A stretch of 64,000 nt of DNA from Kumtagia yinganensis (GTDB taxonomy: Bacteria > Pseudomonadota > Alphaproteobacteria > Rhizobiales > Rhizobiaceae), in NCBI RefSeq assembly GCF_040081985.1, contig NZ_JBEBMH010000016.1, positions 70,857-134,856 on the forward strand, written 5' to 3'. The notes below the pieces were generated by a model. It worked only from the letters and a program-made list of their open reading frames with translations. It did not search any database and was not told the DNA's origin. Positions 8,431-17,354 of the stretch are shown piece by piece (position 1 is the first letter of the stretch; each line of letters opens with the position of its first letter). Both the position numbers and the translations under genes were made by a program.

Positions 8431-9204
8431 ATGCGCTTAGCCATCCTGCAAATGCAGGCGAAAGCCGGCGACGTCGCCGCAAACCTCGCCCGCATAGAAC
8501 GCGCGGCGGAAGACGCGGCGGCGCAAGGCGCTGACCTGCTGGTGGCGCCGGAGCTTGCTGTCACCGGATACGGCGCGGGAGAAGCGATGACCAAGCTGGC
8601 TGAGCCGGCAAACGGCCCCACCGCCAAGCACTTGGCCGTCTTGTCGGCGCGCCTCGGTATCGCGCTCGCCGTCGGCTTCGCCGAGCGCGACGGCGATACG
8701 GTATGGAACAGCGCGTTCTATGTCGACGGCGAAGAGCCGCCCGTCATCTACCGCAAGGCGCATCTCTACGGCCCCTACGAGCGCGGCCTGTTTACGCCCG
8801 CCCCGCCCGGCGCCACGGTTTTCGAACATCGCGGCGTCAAGACCGGCATGCTGATCTGCTACGATGTCGAGTTCCCCGAAACCGTGCGCCGTCTCGCCCA
8901 GACCGGTGTGGCGCTGGTCATCGTGCCGACGGCGCTGCCAGTCAGCGACCATTCTGAACTTATCGCACGCAAGATGATCCCGGTCAGGGCCTTCGAGAAC
9001 CAGGTTTTTGTCGCATACGCCAACCATTGCGGCGCCGACCCGCTGTTTTCGTTTGCCGGCCTGTCGGCGATAGCGGCGCCGGACGGTTCGCTGCTGGCAG
9101 AGGCCGACGCGACCGGCGAGGCGCTGCTGATCGCCGACATCGACCCGGCGAGGTTCGCCGCTTCGGCGGAGGCGAATACGTATCTGAGGGATTTGAGGGT
9201 GTAG
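8431..9204 (+). CDS. Carbon-nitrogen hydrolase (nitrilase superfamily amidase)
   Basis: A 257-residue cytoplasmic amidase. The nitrilase triad is complete: Glu41 (VAPELAVTGY), Lys109 (IYRKAHLYGPYE) and Cys143 (GMLICYDVEFPE). Family members hydrolyse amides such as N-carbamoylputrescine, 4-guanidinobutyramide or omega-amides. The position directly after a polyamine-type transporter and close to a ureohydrolase suggests a substrate from arginine or polyamine breakdown; that is inference. A strong hairpin follows the gene. Confidence 0.88.
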   Translation: MRLAILQMQAKAGDVAANLARIERAAEDAAAQGADLLVAPELAVTGYGAGEAMTKLAEPANGPTAKHLAVLSARLGIALAVGFAERDGDTVWNSAFYVDGEEPPVIYRKAHLYGPYERGLFTPAPPGATVFEHRGVKTGMLICYDVEFPETVRRLAQTGVALVIVPTALPVSDHSELIARKMIPVRAFENQVFVAYANHCGADPLFSFAGLSAIAAPDGSLLAEADATGEALLIADIDPARFAASAEANTYLRDLRV

Positions 9205-9329
9205 AAGTTCTGCGACGGGGGCTGCTCAGAGCCTGGCTATGGCTCCGTTCTATTCAGGCGCTCAACTCCTTTGAAGCTCCAATCTCGCACCGCCCCGGCC
9301 CTCCGTTTTCGCTCAGGGCGTTCGTCCCT

Positions 9330-9355
9330 CGAAAAGCCAAATCGTTGGCTTTTCG
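9330..9355. terminator. Bidirectional terminator hairpin
   Basis: A perfect 11-bp stem, CGAAAAGCCAA, loop ATCG, TTGGCTTTTCG, sits between two convergent genes (amidase ending at 9204, MATE exporter ending at 9376). The arm ends carry TTTT on the plus strand and the matching run on the minus strand, so it can stop transcription from both sides. Confidence 0.7.
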
Positions 9356-9375
9356 TCCGCTTCGCGGACCGCTCC

Positions 9376-10794
9376 TCACCCAAACGCCCGCTTCTCGTCC
9401 ATCAGCCCTAGCCGCCCGCGCCGCAGCCAGCGGGTGAGCAGCAGCGCCGCCACCACCACCAGCCCGACCGACAGGCCGATCCAGATGCCGTTGCCCTTCA
9501 GTCCCAACGGGAAGGCCAGGAGCACGCCGAGCGGCAAGCCGATGCCCCAATAGCCGATCGCCGCATAGATCATCGGGACTTTGGTGTCGTGCAGGCCGCG
9601 CAGCATGCCGGCGCCGACCGCCTGCGCGCCGTCGGCAATCTGGAACAGGCCGGCGAAGGCCAAAAAAGTCACCGCCAGCGCAATCACCTCGGCATTCTCC
9701 GGCGCGCCCATGTCGATGAAGGCGCTGATCAGAAAGTTCGGAACGGTGATCATGGTCAGCGCCATCAGCGCCATGAAGCCGACGCCGATCACATAGGCCG
9801 TCCAGCCGGCGCGGGCGATCCCATCCGGGTCGCGGGCACCGAAGGCGAGCCCCACCCGCACGGTCACCGCCTGGTTCAGGCCCAGCGGCACCATGAAGGA
9901 GATCGAGGCGATCTGGATGGCGATGGCGTGCGCGGCCAGCGATGCCGGCGAGATCAGCCCCATCAGAAGGGCTGCCGCATTGAAGATCGTCACCTCGAAG
10001 GCCAGAATGCCGGCAATGGGCAGGCCGAGCGCCAGCAATGCCTTGAAGCGCGGCCAGTCGGCACGCCAGAAGCGCCCGAACATCCTGTAGCGGCGGAATT
10101 TCTTCTCCAGCGCAACCACGCAGGCCAGGCCGACAAACATGAAGGCGCTCGCCAGCGACGTCGCCAGCCCGGCCCCGGCGACGCCCATCGCCGGCAGGCC
10201 GAGATGGCCGAACATCAGGCACCAAGCCAGCACGGCATTCAGCACCACCGCGATGAAGACGATGATGAGCGCCCATCCCGGCCGTTCCAGCGCCGAGATG
10301 AAGGAGCGCAGCACGATGTAGCCGTAGAACGGCAGCACCGCCCATTGCAGCCAGCGCACATAGGTGCCGGCCTGCGCCGCCAGTTCGGGTTCCTGGCCCA
10401 TCCAGTTCAGGACGGCCTCGGCGTTCCACAGGAAGATCCAGATCGGGATCGAGATCAGCACGGCCAGCCACAGGCCCTGGCGCACGGTGCGGCGCACGTC
10501 GCGCACCGAGTGGCGCTTGCGGCCGAGTTCGGTGGCGATCATCGGCGAGGTCGCCAGCATCAGGCCGAGACCGAAGATCAGCGGCATGAAATAGAGGTTC
10601 GAGCCGAGCGCGCCGGCAGCCAGCGCCTGCGGTCCCAGCCGGCCCATCAGCATCACGTCGGTGGCGTTCATGGCCGTCTGGCCAAGATTGGTGAGGATCA
10701 TCGGCCAGCCGAGCGCCAGCATCGCCTTGATCTCGCCGCGCCATGGATTTTCCGACGCTCGCACGCCGGCTTCGATCGCGGTCATTGTCGTCAT
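9376..10794 (-). CDS. MATE-family multidrug/cation exporter (NorM-like)
   Basis: A 472-residue inner-membrane protein with about twelve hydrophobic helices in two MATE repeats. The N-terminal repeat reads LGWPMILTNLGQTAMNATDV...GRLGPQALAAGALG, a typical MatE start, and the second repeat begins near residue 240 (LGLPIAGILAFEV). Family members export cationic compounds in exchange for Na+ or H+. The chosen ATG is at 10792-10794; a second ATG three codons in is possible. The gene stands alone, convergent with the amidase gene. Confidence 0.92.
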   Translation of the reverse strand: MTTMTAIEAGVRASENPWRGEIKAMLALGWPMILTNLGQTAMNATDVMLMGRLGPQALAAGALGSNLYFMPLIFGLGLMLATSPMIATELGRKRHSVRDVRRTVRQGLWLAVLISIPIWIFLWNAEAVLNWMGQEPELAAQAGTYVRWLQWAVLPFYGYIVLRSFISALERPGWALIIVFIAVVLNAVLAWCLMFGHLGLPAMGVAGAGLATSLASAFMFVGLACVVALEKKFRRYRMFGRFWRADWPRFKALLALGLPIAGILAFEVTIFNAAALLMGLISPASLAAHAIAIQIASISFMVPLGLNQAVTVRVGLAFGARDPDGIARAGWTAYVIGVGFMALMALTMITVPNFLISAFIDMGAPENAEVIALAVTFLAFAGLFQIADGAQAVGAGMLRGLHDTKVPMIYAAIGYWGIGLPLGVLLAFPLGLKGNGIWIGLSVGLVVVAALLLTRWLRRGRLGLMDEKRAFG

Positions 10795-11046
10795 CTTTCG
10801 GATCGCGGCGCGTCGGCGCTTTCTGCCGGAAGCCGCGGATTAGGCTCAGAATCCACCGGACTCCACGCTGCCGGAGCCTTTTGTCTCAAACCGTGGGGAA
10901 TGGCAATAAGGGAGGTGCCCCGTTCGATTGAGCCAGGGAAGGAAGGGGGGCGATAGTGGCTGGGTTTTCCCTATCCTCCTTGCCAACCTTCACGCCACCA
11001 GAAGCGCGGTTGGAATACGACCAGAGATGCCCCGCGCCCGTCTATG

Positions 11047-11550
11047 CTAACCAGCGCCATGCGACATCATGCTGGCAGCCTGATCCGTCGACAAGACTCG
11101 CTTCGGGATGAAGTTGAACATTACATCGCTCTGATGCAGAATGATGACTTCTTTGCTTTCAGCTATTTTTACAAAATCATTCCAGCGGAACTTGAAATAG
11201 CCTCGCTCTGATTTGAACGCGATTTCCTCGTCCGACCAATCAATATGAATTTCGTCGTGAAGAGACTTCTGCTGCGCAAAGATGCGACGAACGCGCCACG
11301 GCAACAAAATATGGATCGATAATAGGATAGCACCAAGAGCTGTAAAAATAAGCAGCATCATGTATGCCCATTCAGCTATTCCAGCCACAAATCCTTCATT
11401 CCAAGCGGTATATATTGAAATTATCGTACAAACCGCGACAACCGATAAGCAGAGGCAAAAGAGTCTCCGACCTTTGAACGATACGAAAAAGTAAAGTCGG
11501 TTCGCCGCGATCAGATCATCGACGGTCGGACGAAACGAGACTGAGGCCAT
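11047..11550 (-). CDS. YcxB-like membrane protein
   Basis: A 167-residue protein with two hydrophobic helices (about residues 28-48 and 58-80) and a C-terminal cytoplasmic beta-rich region containing EIHIDWSDEEIAFKSERG and FKFRWNDFVKIAESKEVIIL, which is the YcxB-like pattern. The function of this family is not established. The ATG at 11550 is used; an in-frame TTG at 11571 would add seven residues. Base composition is clearly more AT-rich than the neighbours, which may indicate recent acquisition. Confidence 0.65.
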   Translation of the reverse strand: MASVSFRPTVDDLIAANRLYFFVSFKGRRLFCLCLSVVAVCTIISIYTAWNEGFVAGIAEWAYMMLLIFTALGAILLSIHILLPWRVRRIFAQQKSLHDEIHIDWSDEEIAFKSERGYFKFRWNDFVKIAESKEVIILHQSDVMFNFIPKRVLSTDQAASMMSHGAG

Positions 11551-11609
11551 GGCGTGCTGACGAAGCTCCAATATGAATATTCGCCGACAGTCCCAAGCGA
11601 GTTGGAAGG

Positions 11610-13187
11610 CTATCCCATGCCTTCGATCACCCGCCTCTGCCGCTGCATTTCCAGAAAAATCCGATAATCCCGATCATATGCCGCCCGCAAAGACGGATCC
11701 GGCGACCGCTCGCGTTCGCGCGGCCGCATCGCCAGCGCCGCCGCCGCAAGCGTCTCAAACAGACCCGCACCGGTCGCCGCCGCCATCGCCGTACCGAACA
11801 GCACGCCCTCATCGAGCGCCGGTTCGACCAGCCGGCAGCCGGTGGCGTCGGCGTAGAGCTCCATCAGCAGCGGGTTTTTCGTGTGTCCGCCGGTGACGTG
11901 CAGCGTGTCGACCGGCTGGCCCGCCACACGCATCGCCTCGACGATCTGGCGCACACCGAGCGCGATACCAACGCAGGTGCGCCAGTAAAGCCGGCACAGC
12001 CCGTCGAAGGAGGCGTCGAGCGACAGGCCGGAAATGACGCCGAGTGCGGCGGGCTCGGCCAACGGCGACCGGTTGCCGTGGAAATCTGGCAAGACGTGCA
12101 GCCGCCTTCCAAAATCCTCGCCCTCGGCAGCACGCAGTTCGGCGACGCGCGCGGCGATCGCCCGATGCCGTTCGGCCGGCGGCTCGCCGCCCGCGCCATG
12201 TACCTTGACGATGTGGTCAAGCAGCGCACCGGTCGCCGACTGCCCGCCCTCGGTCATCCAGACGCCGGGCAAGGTCGGACCGGAATACGGACCCCAGAAG
12301 CCGGCCAACCTCAGCGGCTGGTGCTGCATGGCCATGACGCAGCTCGACGTTCCGGCGACCAGTATGGCGCGGCCCGCGCTCGCCTGCGCATCGAGCGCCC
12401 GCCACCCGAACACGCCGAGCGCGCCGGCGAAGGCGTCGACCATGCCGGCGGCGACGCGGCAGTTTTGCGGCAAGCCAAGGTCGGCAGCCGCCTGCACGGT
12501 TAGCGGCCCGAGATCGGCGCCGACCGGGCTAGGCCGGGCCGGCAGGCCGGCTTTGTCGAGCAGGTCGGGCACGCCGACCAGATCAAGGAAGTCCTGGCGC
12601 CATCCCTCCGCCTCATGCGCGAGGAAGGTCCATTTGCAGGTGGTCGTGCAGAGCGACCGTGCCGTCGAGCCGCTGGAGCGCCACGTCAGAAAGTCGGCGA
12701 GATCGAACAGCAGACCGGTTCTTTCCCATATCCCGGGCAGATGCCTTTTCAGCCACATCGCCTTGGGGATCTGCATTTCCGGCGACATGACGCCGCCGAC
12801 GAATTTCAACACCGGATGACCGGTCGCCGTGCATTCCGCCGCCTCGGCCATGGCGCGGTGATCGAGCCAGGCGATGGTGTCGCGATCCGGTGCGTCGCCC
12901 ACCGGCATCGGACGGCCGTCAGCGCCGCGCACCACCAGCGAGCAGGTGGCGTCGAAGGCGATCCCCACGATCTCTTCCGCCGCGATGCCGGACGCACGTT
13001 TTGCTTGACGGACGGCGGCGCACACCGCCAGCCAGATGTCTTCCGAGGAATGCTCCGCGCGACCCGGAGCGGGCTCATGCAGAGTGACGGGATGTTCGCC
13101 GCGCCCCAATAGGACGCCGCCCGCGTCGAAAATACCCGCCCGCGCGCTCCTCGTCCCGACATCGACCGCGCAGACCCATTTTGGCAT
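11610..13187 (-). CDS. FGGY-family carbohydrate (pentulose/ribulose-type) kinase
   Basis: A 525-residue sugar kinase. The N-terminal ATP-binding motif CAVDVGTRSARAGIFD lies at residues 5-20, and the C-terminal FGGY region contains LHVTGGHTKNPLLMEL and EGVLFGTAMAAATGAG. It would phosphorylate a ketose made by the polyol dehydrogenases of the adjacent smo/mtlK genes. Whether the substrate is xylulose, ribulose or another ketose is not resolved. The start is placed at 13187 because upstream open codons run into the palindromic repeat. It lies at the distal end of the minus-strand polyol cluster. Confidence 0.85.
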   Translation of the reverse strand: MPKWVCAVDVGTRSARAGIFDAGGVLLGRGEHPVTLHEPAPGRAEHSSEDIWLAVCAAVRQAKRASGIAAEEIVGIAFDATCSLVVRGADGRPMPVGDAPDRDTIAWLDHRAMAEAAECTATGHPVLKFVGGVMSPEMQIPKAMWLKRHLPGIWERTGLLFDLADFLTWRSSGSTARSLCTTTCKWTFLAHEAEGWRQDFLDLVGVPDLLDKAGLPARPSPVGADLGPLTVQAAADLGLPQNCRVAAGMVDAFAGALGVFGWRALDAQASAGRAILVAGTSSCVMAMQHQPLRLAGFWGPYSGPTLPGVWMTEGGQSATGALLDHIVKVHGAGGEPPAERHRAIAARVAELRAAEGEDFGRRLHVLPDFHGNRSPLAEPAALGVISGLSLDASFDGLCRLYWRTCVGIALGVRQIVEAMRVAGQPVDTLHVTGGHTKNPLLMELYADATGCRLVEPALDEGVLFGTAMAAATGAGLFETLAAAALAMRPRERERSPDPSLRAAYDRDYRIFLEMQRQRRVIEGMG

Positions 13188-13238
13188 CAGGCGGCGTGCC
13201 TTTGCCGTTCGGTGCTTGACGGCGTGGTCAGTCGACGA

Positions 13239-13449
13239 CATCGCCAGGCTGGAACACCCCTCATCCGACCTCGCTTCGCTCGGCCACCTTCTCCCACAAG
13301 GGGAGAAGGTGGCGCCATGCACTTTCGCCTCTACCAATCTCCAGCGTCGAAGGTTTGCGGAGACCTATACGCGAAACTCCCCCTTCTCCCCTTGTGGGAG
13401 AAGGTGCCGAGCGCAGCGAGGCGGATGAGGGGTGTTCCAGCTTGGCGAT
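13239..13449. repeat. Extragenic palindromic repeat, CACCCCTCATCC class
   Basis: The left arm (ATCGCCAGGCTGGAACACCC and onward, with CTCATCCGACCTCGCTTCGC) is the near reverse complement of the right arm ending GATGAGGGGTGTTCCAGC. The inner arms are CCACCTTCTCCCACAAGGGG and CCCCTTGTGGGAGAAGG. It lies between the HAD phosphatase and FGGY kinase genes. It is a different sequence class from the CCCTCCCC palindromes elsewhere in this region. Confidence 0.85.
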
Positions 13450-13581
13450 ATCTGCACAAACCGTAGGTCGAAACGGATGGGGGTCGTTCCAGCCGGACGC
13501 CGGCCTCCCCTCGATAGCGGAATGGACTACGACAATCTCTCTGTTTGGCCCCGCTCGGAACGTACAATTCACCCACATCAC

Positions 13582-14265
13582 TTAGCCGGCTCTCGTTTGC
13601 GATCCGAGACCGGTGACAAGCTCCGGCAGCAGCGCCATGTCGTCAAAAATCAGATCCGGCCCGAGCGCACCCAGCGACGCCTCCAGCCCCGCCTTGCCGG
13701 CGTGCGAACCGCCGGTGAAGGCGAAGACGCGCATGCCGGCGGCCTTGGCGGCGGTGACCCCGGCCGGGCTGTCCTCGACGACGATGCAGGCAGCGGGCGG
13801 CGCGCCCATGTCGCGGGCCGCATGCAGGAACAGGTCGGGGGCCGGCTTGCCTCTCTCCACCATGGTCGCACTGTATATGTTCGGCTCCAGCAATTCCAGA
13901 AGCCCGGTCGTGGCCAGCGAAAACCGGATGCGTTCCGGCGTGCCCGACGAAGCGACGCAGACAGGCACGGCGAGCCGGTCCAGCGCATCCCTGATACCGG
14001 GCATGGCCTGCAGTTCTTCCGCGTAGCGGCGCCGCATCTCGCTGCGCGCAAGCGCCAGATGGTCCTCGGTGACGGCGAAGCCGAAATCGCTCAACAGAAT
14101 CTCACGGACGCTTGCCATCGACATGCCGAGAAAGCGGAGATAGGCGGTCTCCTCGGTCATGACCCCACCGGCCCCGGTGACTACCCCCACCAGCACCGAA
14201 ATGGAGATCGGCTCGCTATCGACCAGTACGCCGTCGCAGTCGAAAATGATCAGCTTGGGCTTCAT
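13582..14265 (-). CDS. HAD-superfamily hydrolase (sugar phosphatase-like, beta-phosphoglucomutase subfamily)
   Basis: A 227-residue HAD protein. The nucleophile motif is FDCDGVLVDSE at residues 7-17; motif II Thr/Ser is in CVASSGT, and the Lys and acidic motifs appear as KPAPDLFL and IVVEDSPAGV. Members dephosphorylate sugar phosphates or similar metabolites. The position inside the polyol operon suggests a repair or overflow phosphatase for polyol-derived phosphates. The start at 14265 is preferred; codons further upstream lack similarity. Confidence 0.87.
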   Translation of the reverse strand: MKPKLIIFDCDGVLVDSEPISISVLVGVVTGAGGVMTEETAYLRFLGMSMASVREILLSDFGFAVTEDHLALARSEMRRRYAEELQAMPGIRDALDRLAVPVCVASSGTPERIRFSLATTGLLELLEPNIYSATMVERGKPAPDLFLHAARDMGAPPAACIVVEDSPAGVTAAKAAGMRVFAFTGGSHAGKAGLEASLGALGPDLIFDDMALLPELVTGLGSQTRAG

Positions 14266-14380
14266 GCCGGTTTGGACTGTTCCCGCGCCACGCGCCGCGC
14301 GCAAAACGTGATAAAGGCTGGCCAGCTTTCAAGAGAGGCACAAAGAAGGACGACCGGCCTGCGGCGCGCGGCGACCATCG

Positions 14381-14689
14381 CTACCCCTTGAGAAAAGCAA
14401 ATTTGGACGTCAGTTGCCCCGTCCTGATCAGTTCGTTCACGTCGTATTGCGTGATGCGCCCGTCGGCCACGCCTACGGCCAAACGTTCGCAAAACACCTT
14501 GGCGAGTCCCGCCCGCGGCACGCTCATGTAAGTCATCGCATGAGCCTTGAACTTGGCGTTCGCTGCCTCGACCTGTCGCATGCAACTGGCCATCATCCTT
14601 TCGGGATCGTTCTTCAAATCCTCCTGGAGCGAAGAGCATCCGCAAAGCGTCGCGAATACTGCAATCAGGACAAGGCCCTTCGAGTTCAT
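14381..14689 (-). CDS. Small predicted lipoprotein of unknown function
   Basis: A 102-residue protein with a lipoprotein signal: a hydrophobic stretch GLVLIAVFATL followed by a CGCSS lipobox, so the mature protein would be anchored by a lipid-modified cysteine near residue 18-20. The remainder contains four more features worth noting: two Cys residues (MASCMRQ and KVFCERL) that could pair, and an alpha-helical, charged body. I do not recognise the family. ATG at 14689 is used; a TTG two codons upstream is possible. It interrupts the polyol genes. Confidence 0.6.
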   Translation of the reverse strand: MNSKGLVLIAVFATLCGCSSLQEDLKNDPERMMASCMRQVEAANAKFKAHAMTYMSVPRAGLAKVFCERLAVGVADGRITQYDVNELIRTGQLTSKFAFLKG

Positions 14690-14803
14690 CCCCAACCCCC
14701 CTCAGCCGGCAGAGGCGATACCTGGCCAGCAACGATGACCCCCCATACCTAGTCGCGAAATTGTACCGCCGTCCATGGGCCCGCCAGGGTTGTGGACAGG
14801 TTC

Positions 14804-15595
14804 TCACACCGTCTTCAGCATGCCGCCGTCGACGTGATAGGTCGCGCCGACCGAATAACTCGCTCGTTCCGAGCACAGGAACACGAAGAAGTCAGCCAGT
14901 TCCTCGACGGTGCCGAAGCGCTTGATCGGCGCGAATTCGTCGGCCACCGATTGCAAATAGCCCTGCCAGTCGCCGCCCGAGCCCGCAGTCAGCTTCTTGG
15001 CCGTGTTCACCCAGTCGGGCGTGAGAATCAGGCCGGGATTGACCGTGTTGACGCGGATGTTGTCCTTGATCACCTCGTTGGCGAGGTTTTTCGAGAACAT
15101 CAGAAGAGCGGCCTTGGTGACGTTGTAGATCGGCTCGTACCACAGCGGCTGCACGGCGCAGATCGACGCGTTGTGCAGGATCGCGCCGCCGCCGCGTTCC
15201 TTCATCATCGGCACGAAACCGCGCGCCAGCCGCACCGCGGCCATGACATGCAGTTCCCAATAGGCCTGCCATTTCTCATCCGGCGCCTCCATGATCGTCT
15301 CGTTCGATCCGGTGCCGGCGTTGTTCACCAGAATATCGGCGCCGCCGAAATTTTCCCGCGCCGCGGCGATGAACTCTTCCGCGCCCTCGACGGTCGCCAC
15401 GTCGCACGGCACCGGTACGGCAGTGACGCCAAAAGTCTCGGCGATGCGACCGGCCTCGGCGGCCAGGCGTTCGGGCTGGCGCGCGGCAAGCAGCAGATGT
15501 GCGCCCTCGCGGGCGAACGCCTCTGCGACGCCCAGCCCGATCCCGATCGACCCGCCGGTGATCGCCGCAACCTTGTCCTTCAGTCCGAGATCCAT
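14804..15595 (-). CDS. SDR-family oxidoreductase
   Basis: A 263-residue short-chain dehydrogenase. The cofactor motif is TGGSIGIGLGVAEAF (residues 13-27, TGxxxGxG type), with NNAG near residue 92 and the catalytic Ser and YNVTK (Tyr/Lys) near residues 143-163. The C-terminal end is YSVGATYHVDGG. It presumably oxidises or reduces a sugar or polyol, given its place between mtlK and the HAD/FGGY genes. The substrate is not known, and it is not the same as the SmoS-like SDR upstream. Confidence 0.87.
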   Translation of the reverse strand: MDLGLKDKVAAITGGSIGIGLGVAEAFAREGAHLLLAARQPERLAAEAGRIAETFGVTAVPVPCDVATVEGAEEFIAAARENFGGADILVNNAGTGSNETIMEAPDEKWQAYWELHVMAAVRLARGFVPMMKERGGGAILHNASICAVQPLWYEPIYNVTKAALLMFSKNLANEVIKDNIRVNTVNPGLILTPDWVNTAKKLTAGSGGDWQGYLQSVADEFAPIKRFGTVEELADFFVFLCSERASYSVGATYHVDGGMLKTV

Positions 15596-15677
15596 CGAAA
15601 CCCTCCCGCTTGTTCGGCCGGCGACGCTATGCGAGCCGCGCCGAAAGCGCTAGGCTCACGGGGAGGTAAGCGTCGCG

Positions 15678-17147
15678 TCAGCCGACATATCTTCTCAGCA
15701 CCGCTTCCGTCCCGTCCGCCCACAGCGCCTTCAACGCCGCGGCGAATTCGCGCGAAAAAACCTCCGACCGTCCAACCGCGCCATAAATATCCTCCATCGC
15801 CAGCCAGACACCAGGATCGGCCGCCGCTGCCTTCGAGGCCGCCTGCAAGCGGTCCCAGTTCGGATCGTTGGGTTCGATGATTTTTCCACTGTCGGTCGTG
15901 CCAAAGCAGTAGCGGCACCACAGCGCCGATTCGAGCGCCAGCCCAGCCACGCCTTGCCCGGCCTTCAGCCGGTCGGCGATGGTCGGGATGATGAATTTCG
16001 GCTGCCGGTTGGAGCCGTCGAGGCACAACCGTCGCACCGTGTCGCCGATCTTCGGGTTGGAAAAGCGCTTGTCGATGAGCTGGAAATATTCTTCGAGCAC
16101 GACGCCTGGCACCGGCGGCACGGTCGGGATGATTTCCTGCCGCTCCAGCTTGGCCAGGAAGCCGCGCACCAATGCATTCTCCATCGCCTCGTGGACGAAA
16201 TGGATGTCCATCAGCCCCGCCGGATAAGCGATGGTCGCGTGGCCGCCATTCAGGATCCGGATCTTCATCAGTTCGAACGGCGACACGTCATCGACGAACT
16301 GCACGCCGGCTTTTTCCAAGGCAGGCCGGCCGAGCGGAAAATTGTCCTCCAGCACCCATTGCTTGAACGGCTCGCAGAACACCGGCCAGCCGTCCTCGAC
16401 GCCGAAATCGCTCTTCGCAATGTCACGCTCTCGGTCGGTGGTTGCCGGCGTGATGCGGTCGACCATGCCGTTCGGGAAGGCGACATTTTTTTCGATCCAC
16501 TGGGCAAAATCCGGATCGGACAGTTTTGCCAGCCCGCAAACGGCGTCTTTCGTGACGTGGCCGTTGTGGGGAATGTTGTCGCAGCACATGATGGTGAAGG
16601 GCTTCGTGTTTTCCGCCCTGCGCCGCTTCAACCCGGCAAGGATCAGGCCGAACACCGTCTTCGGGCTGTCGGGCGCCTTGGCATCCGCCGCGATGTCGGG
16701 ATGCGCCGGATTGAAATGGCCTGTGGCGGCGTCGATGAAATAACCGCCTTCGGTAATGGTCAGCGAAACGATGCGGATCGCCGGATCGGCGAGCTTTGCG
16801 ACGATCGCCGCCGTGTCGCCCGGAACCAGGAAATCGATCATGGCGCCGGTGACGCGCGCCTGCATGTGCCCCGCATCCTGCTCGACCACCGTGGTCAGCC
16901 AGTCCTGGGCCTTCAGGACGTCGCGTCCGCGCTTCTCGCCCTCGAACACGCCGGCGCCGACCAGCGCCCAGTCCAGGTCCAGCCCGGCATTGAACAGTTC
17001 GTCGAGATACACCGCCTGGTGCGAACGGTGGAAATTGCCGACGCCGAAATGCAGGATGCCGGCAGACAAGGCCGCGCGGTCATAGCCGGGCCGCGCTACC
17101 TTTGCCGGCAGTTTGTCGAGGCTGGCGAGGGAGAGTTTGGTGGTCAT
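15678..17147 (-). CDS. mtlK: Mannitol 2-dehydrogenase
   Basis: A 489-residue polyol-specific long-chain dehydrogenase that oxidises D-mannitol (and related hexitols) to fructose with NAD. The N-terminal motif HFGVGNFHRSHQAVYLDEL (about residues 33-51) and the central DRITPATTDRE and catalytic-region motif KIRILNGGHATIAYPAG are characteristic of the mannitol dehydrogenase/fructuronate reductase family. The length matches MtlK. The start at 17147 has AAGGA upstream; an ATG three codons earlier is too close to that ribosome site. It follows smoS and a palindromic repeat in the polyol operon. Confidence 0.92.
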   Translation of the reverse strand: MTTKLSLASLDKLPAKVARPGYDRAALSAGILHFGVGNFHRSHQAVYLDELFNAGLDLDWALVGAGVFEGEKRGRDVLKAQDWLTTVVEQDAGHMQARVTGAMIDFLVPGDTAAIVAKLADPAIRIVSLTITEGGYFIDAATGHFNPAHPDIAADAKAPDSPKTVFGLILAGLKRRRAENTKPFTIMCCDNIPHNGHVTKDAVCGLAKLSDPDFAQWIEKNVAFPNGMVDRITPATTDRERDIAKSDFGVEDGWPVFCEPFKQWVLEDNFPLGRPALEKAGVQFVDDVSPFELMKIRILNGGHATIAYPAGLMDIHFVHEAMENALVRGFLAKLERQEIIPTVPPVPGVVLEEYFQLIDKRFSNPKIGDTVRRLCLDGSNRQPKFIIPTIADRLKAGQGVAGLALESALWCRYCFGTTDSGKIIEPNDPNWDRLQAASKAAAADPGVWLAMEDIYGAVGRSEVFSREFAAALKALWADGTEAVLRRYVG

Positions 17148-17186
17148 GACATCCATCCTTCTTCTCGTTCGGCGGCGTGCACCGTC

Positions 17187-17351
17187 CTTCCTTCCCCCTC
17201 GAGGAGAGGGTCGGCGCGTCGCGCCGGGGTGGGGTCCTGGCGGCAGAACTCCCACCTAACGTGTTGGCTGGCGTCGCGCTCCTCAAGGTAGAGCACTGCC
17301 GTGGCGACCCCACCCGGCCCTTCGGGCCACCCTCCCCGCAAGGGGAGGGAA
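17187..17351. repeat. Extragenic palindromic repeat, CCCTCCCC class
   Basis: The outer arms TTCCCCCTCGAGGAGAGGGT and ACCCTCCCCGCAAGGGGAGG and inner arms GGGGTGGGGTCCTGGCGGCA and GTGGCGACCCCACCCGG form an imperfect palindrome. It fills the gap between smoS and mtlK and could give a processing or stability hairpin in the operon transcript. Confidence 0.8.
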
Positions 17352-17354
17352 AGA

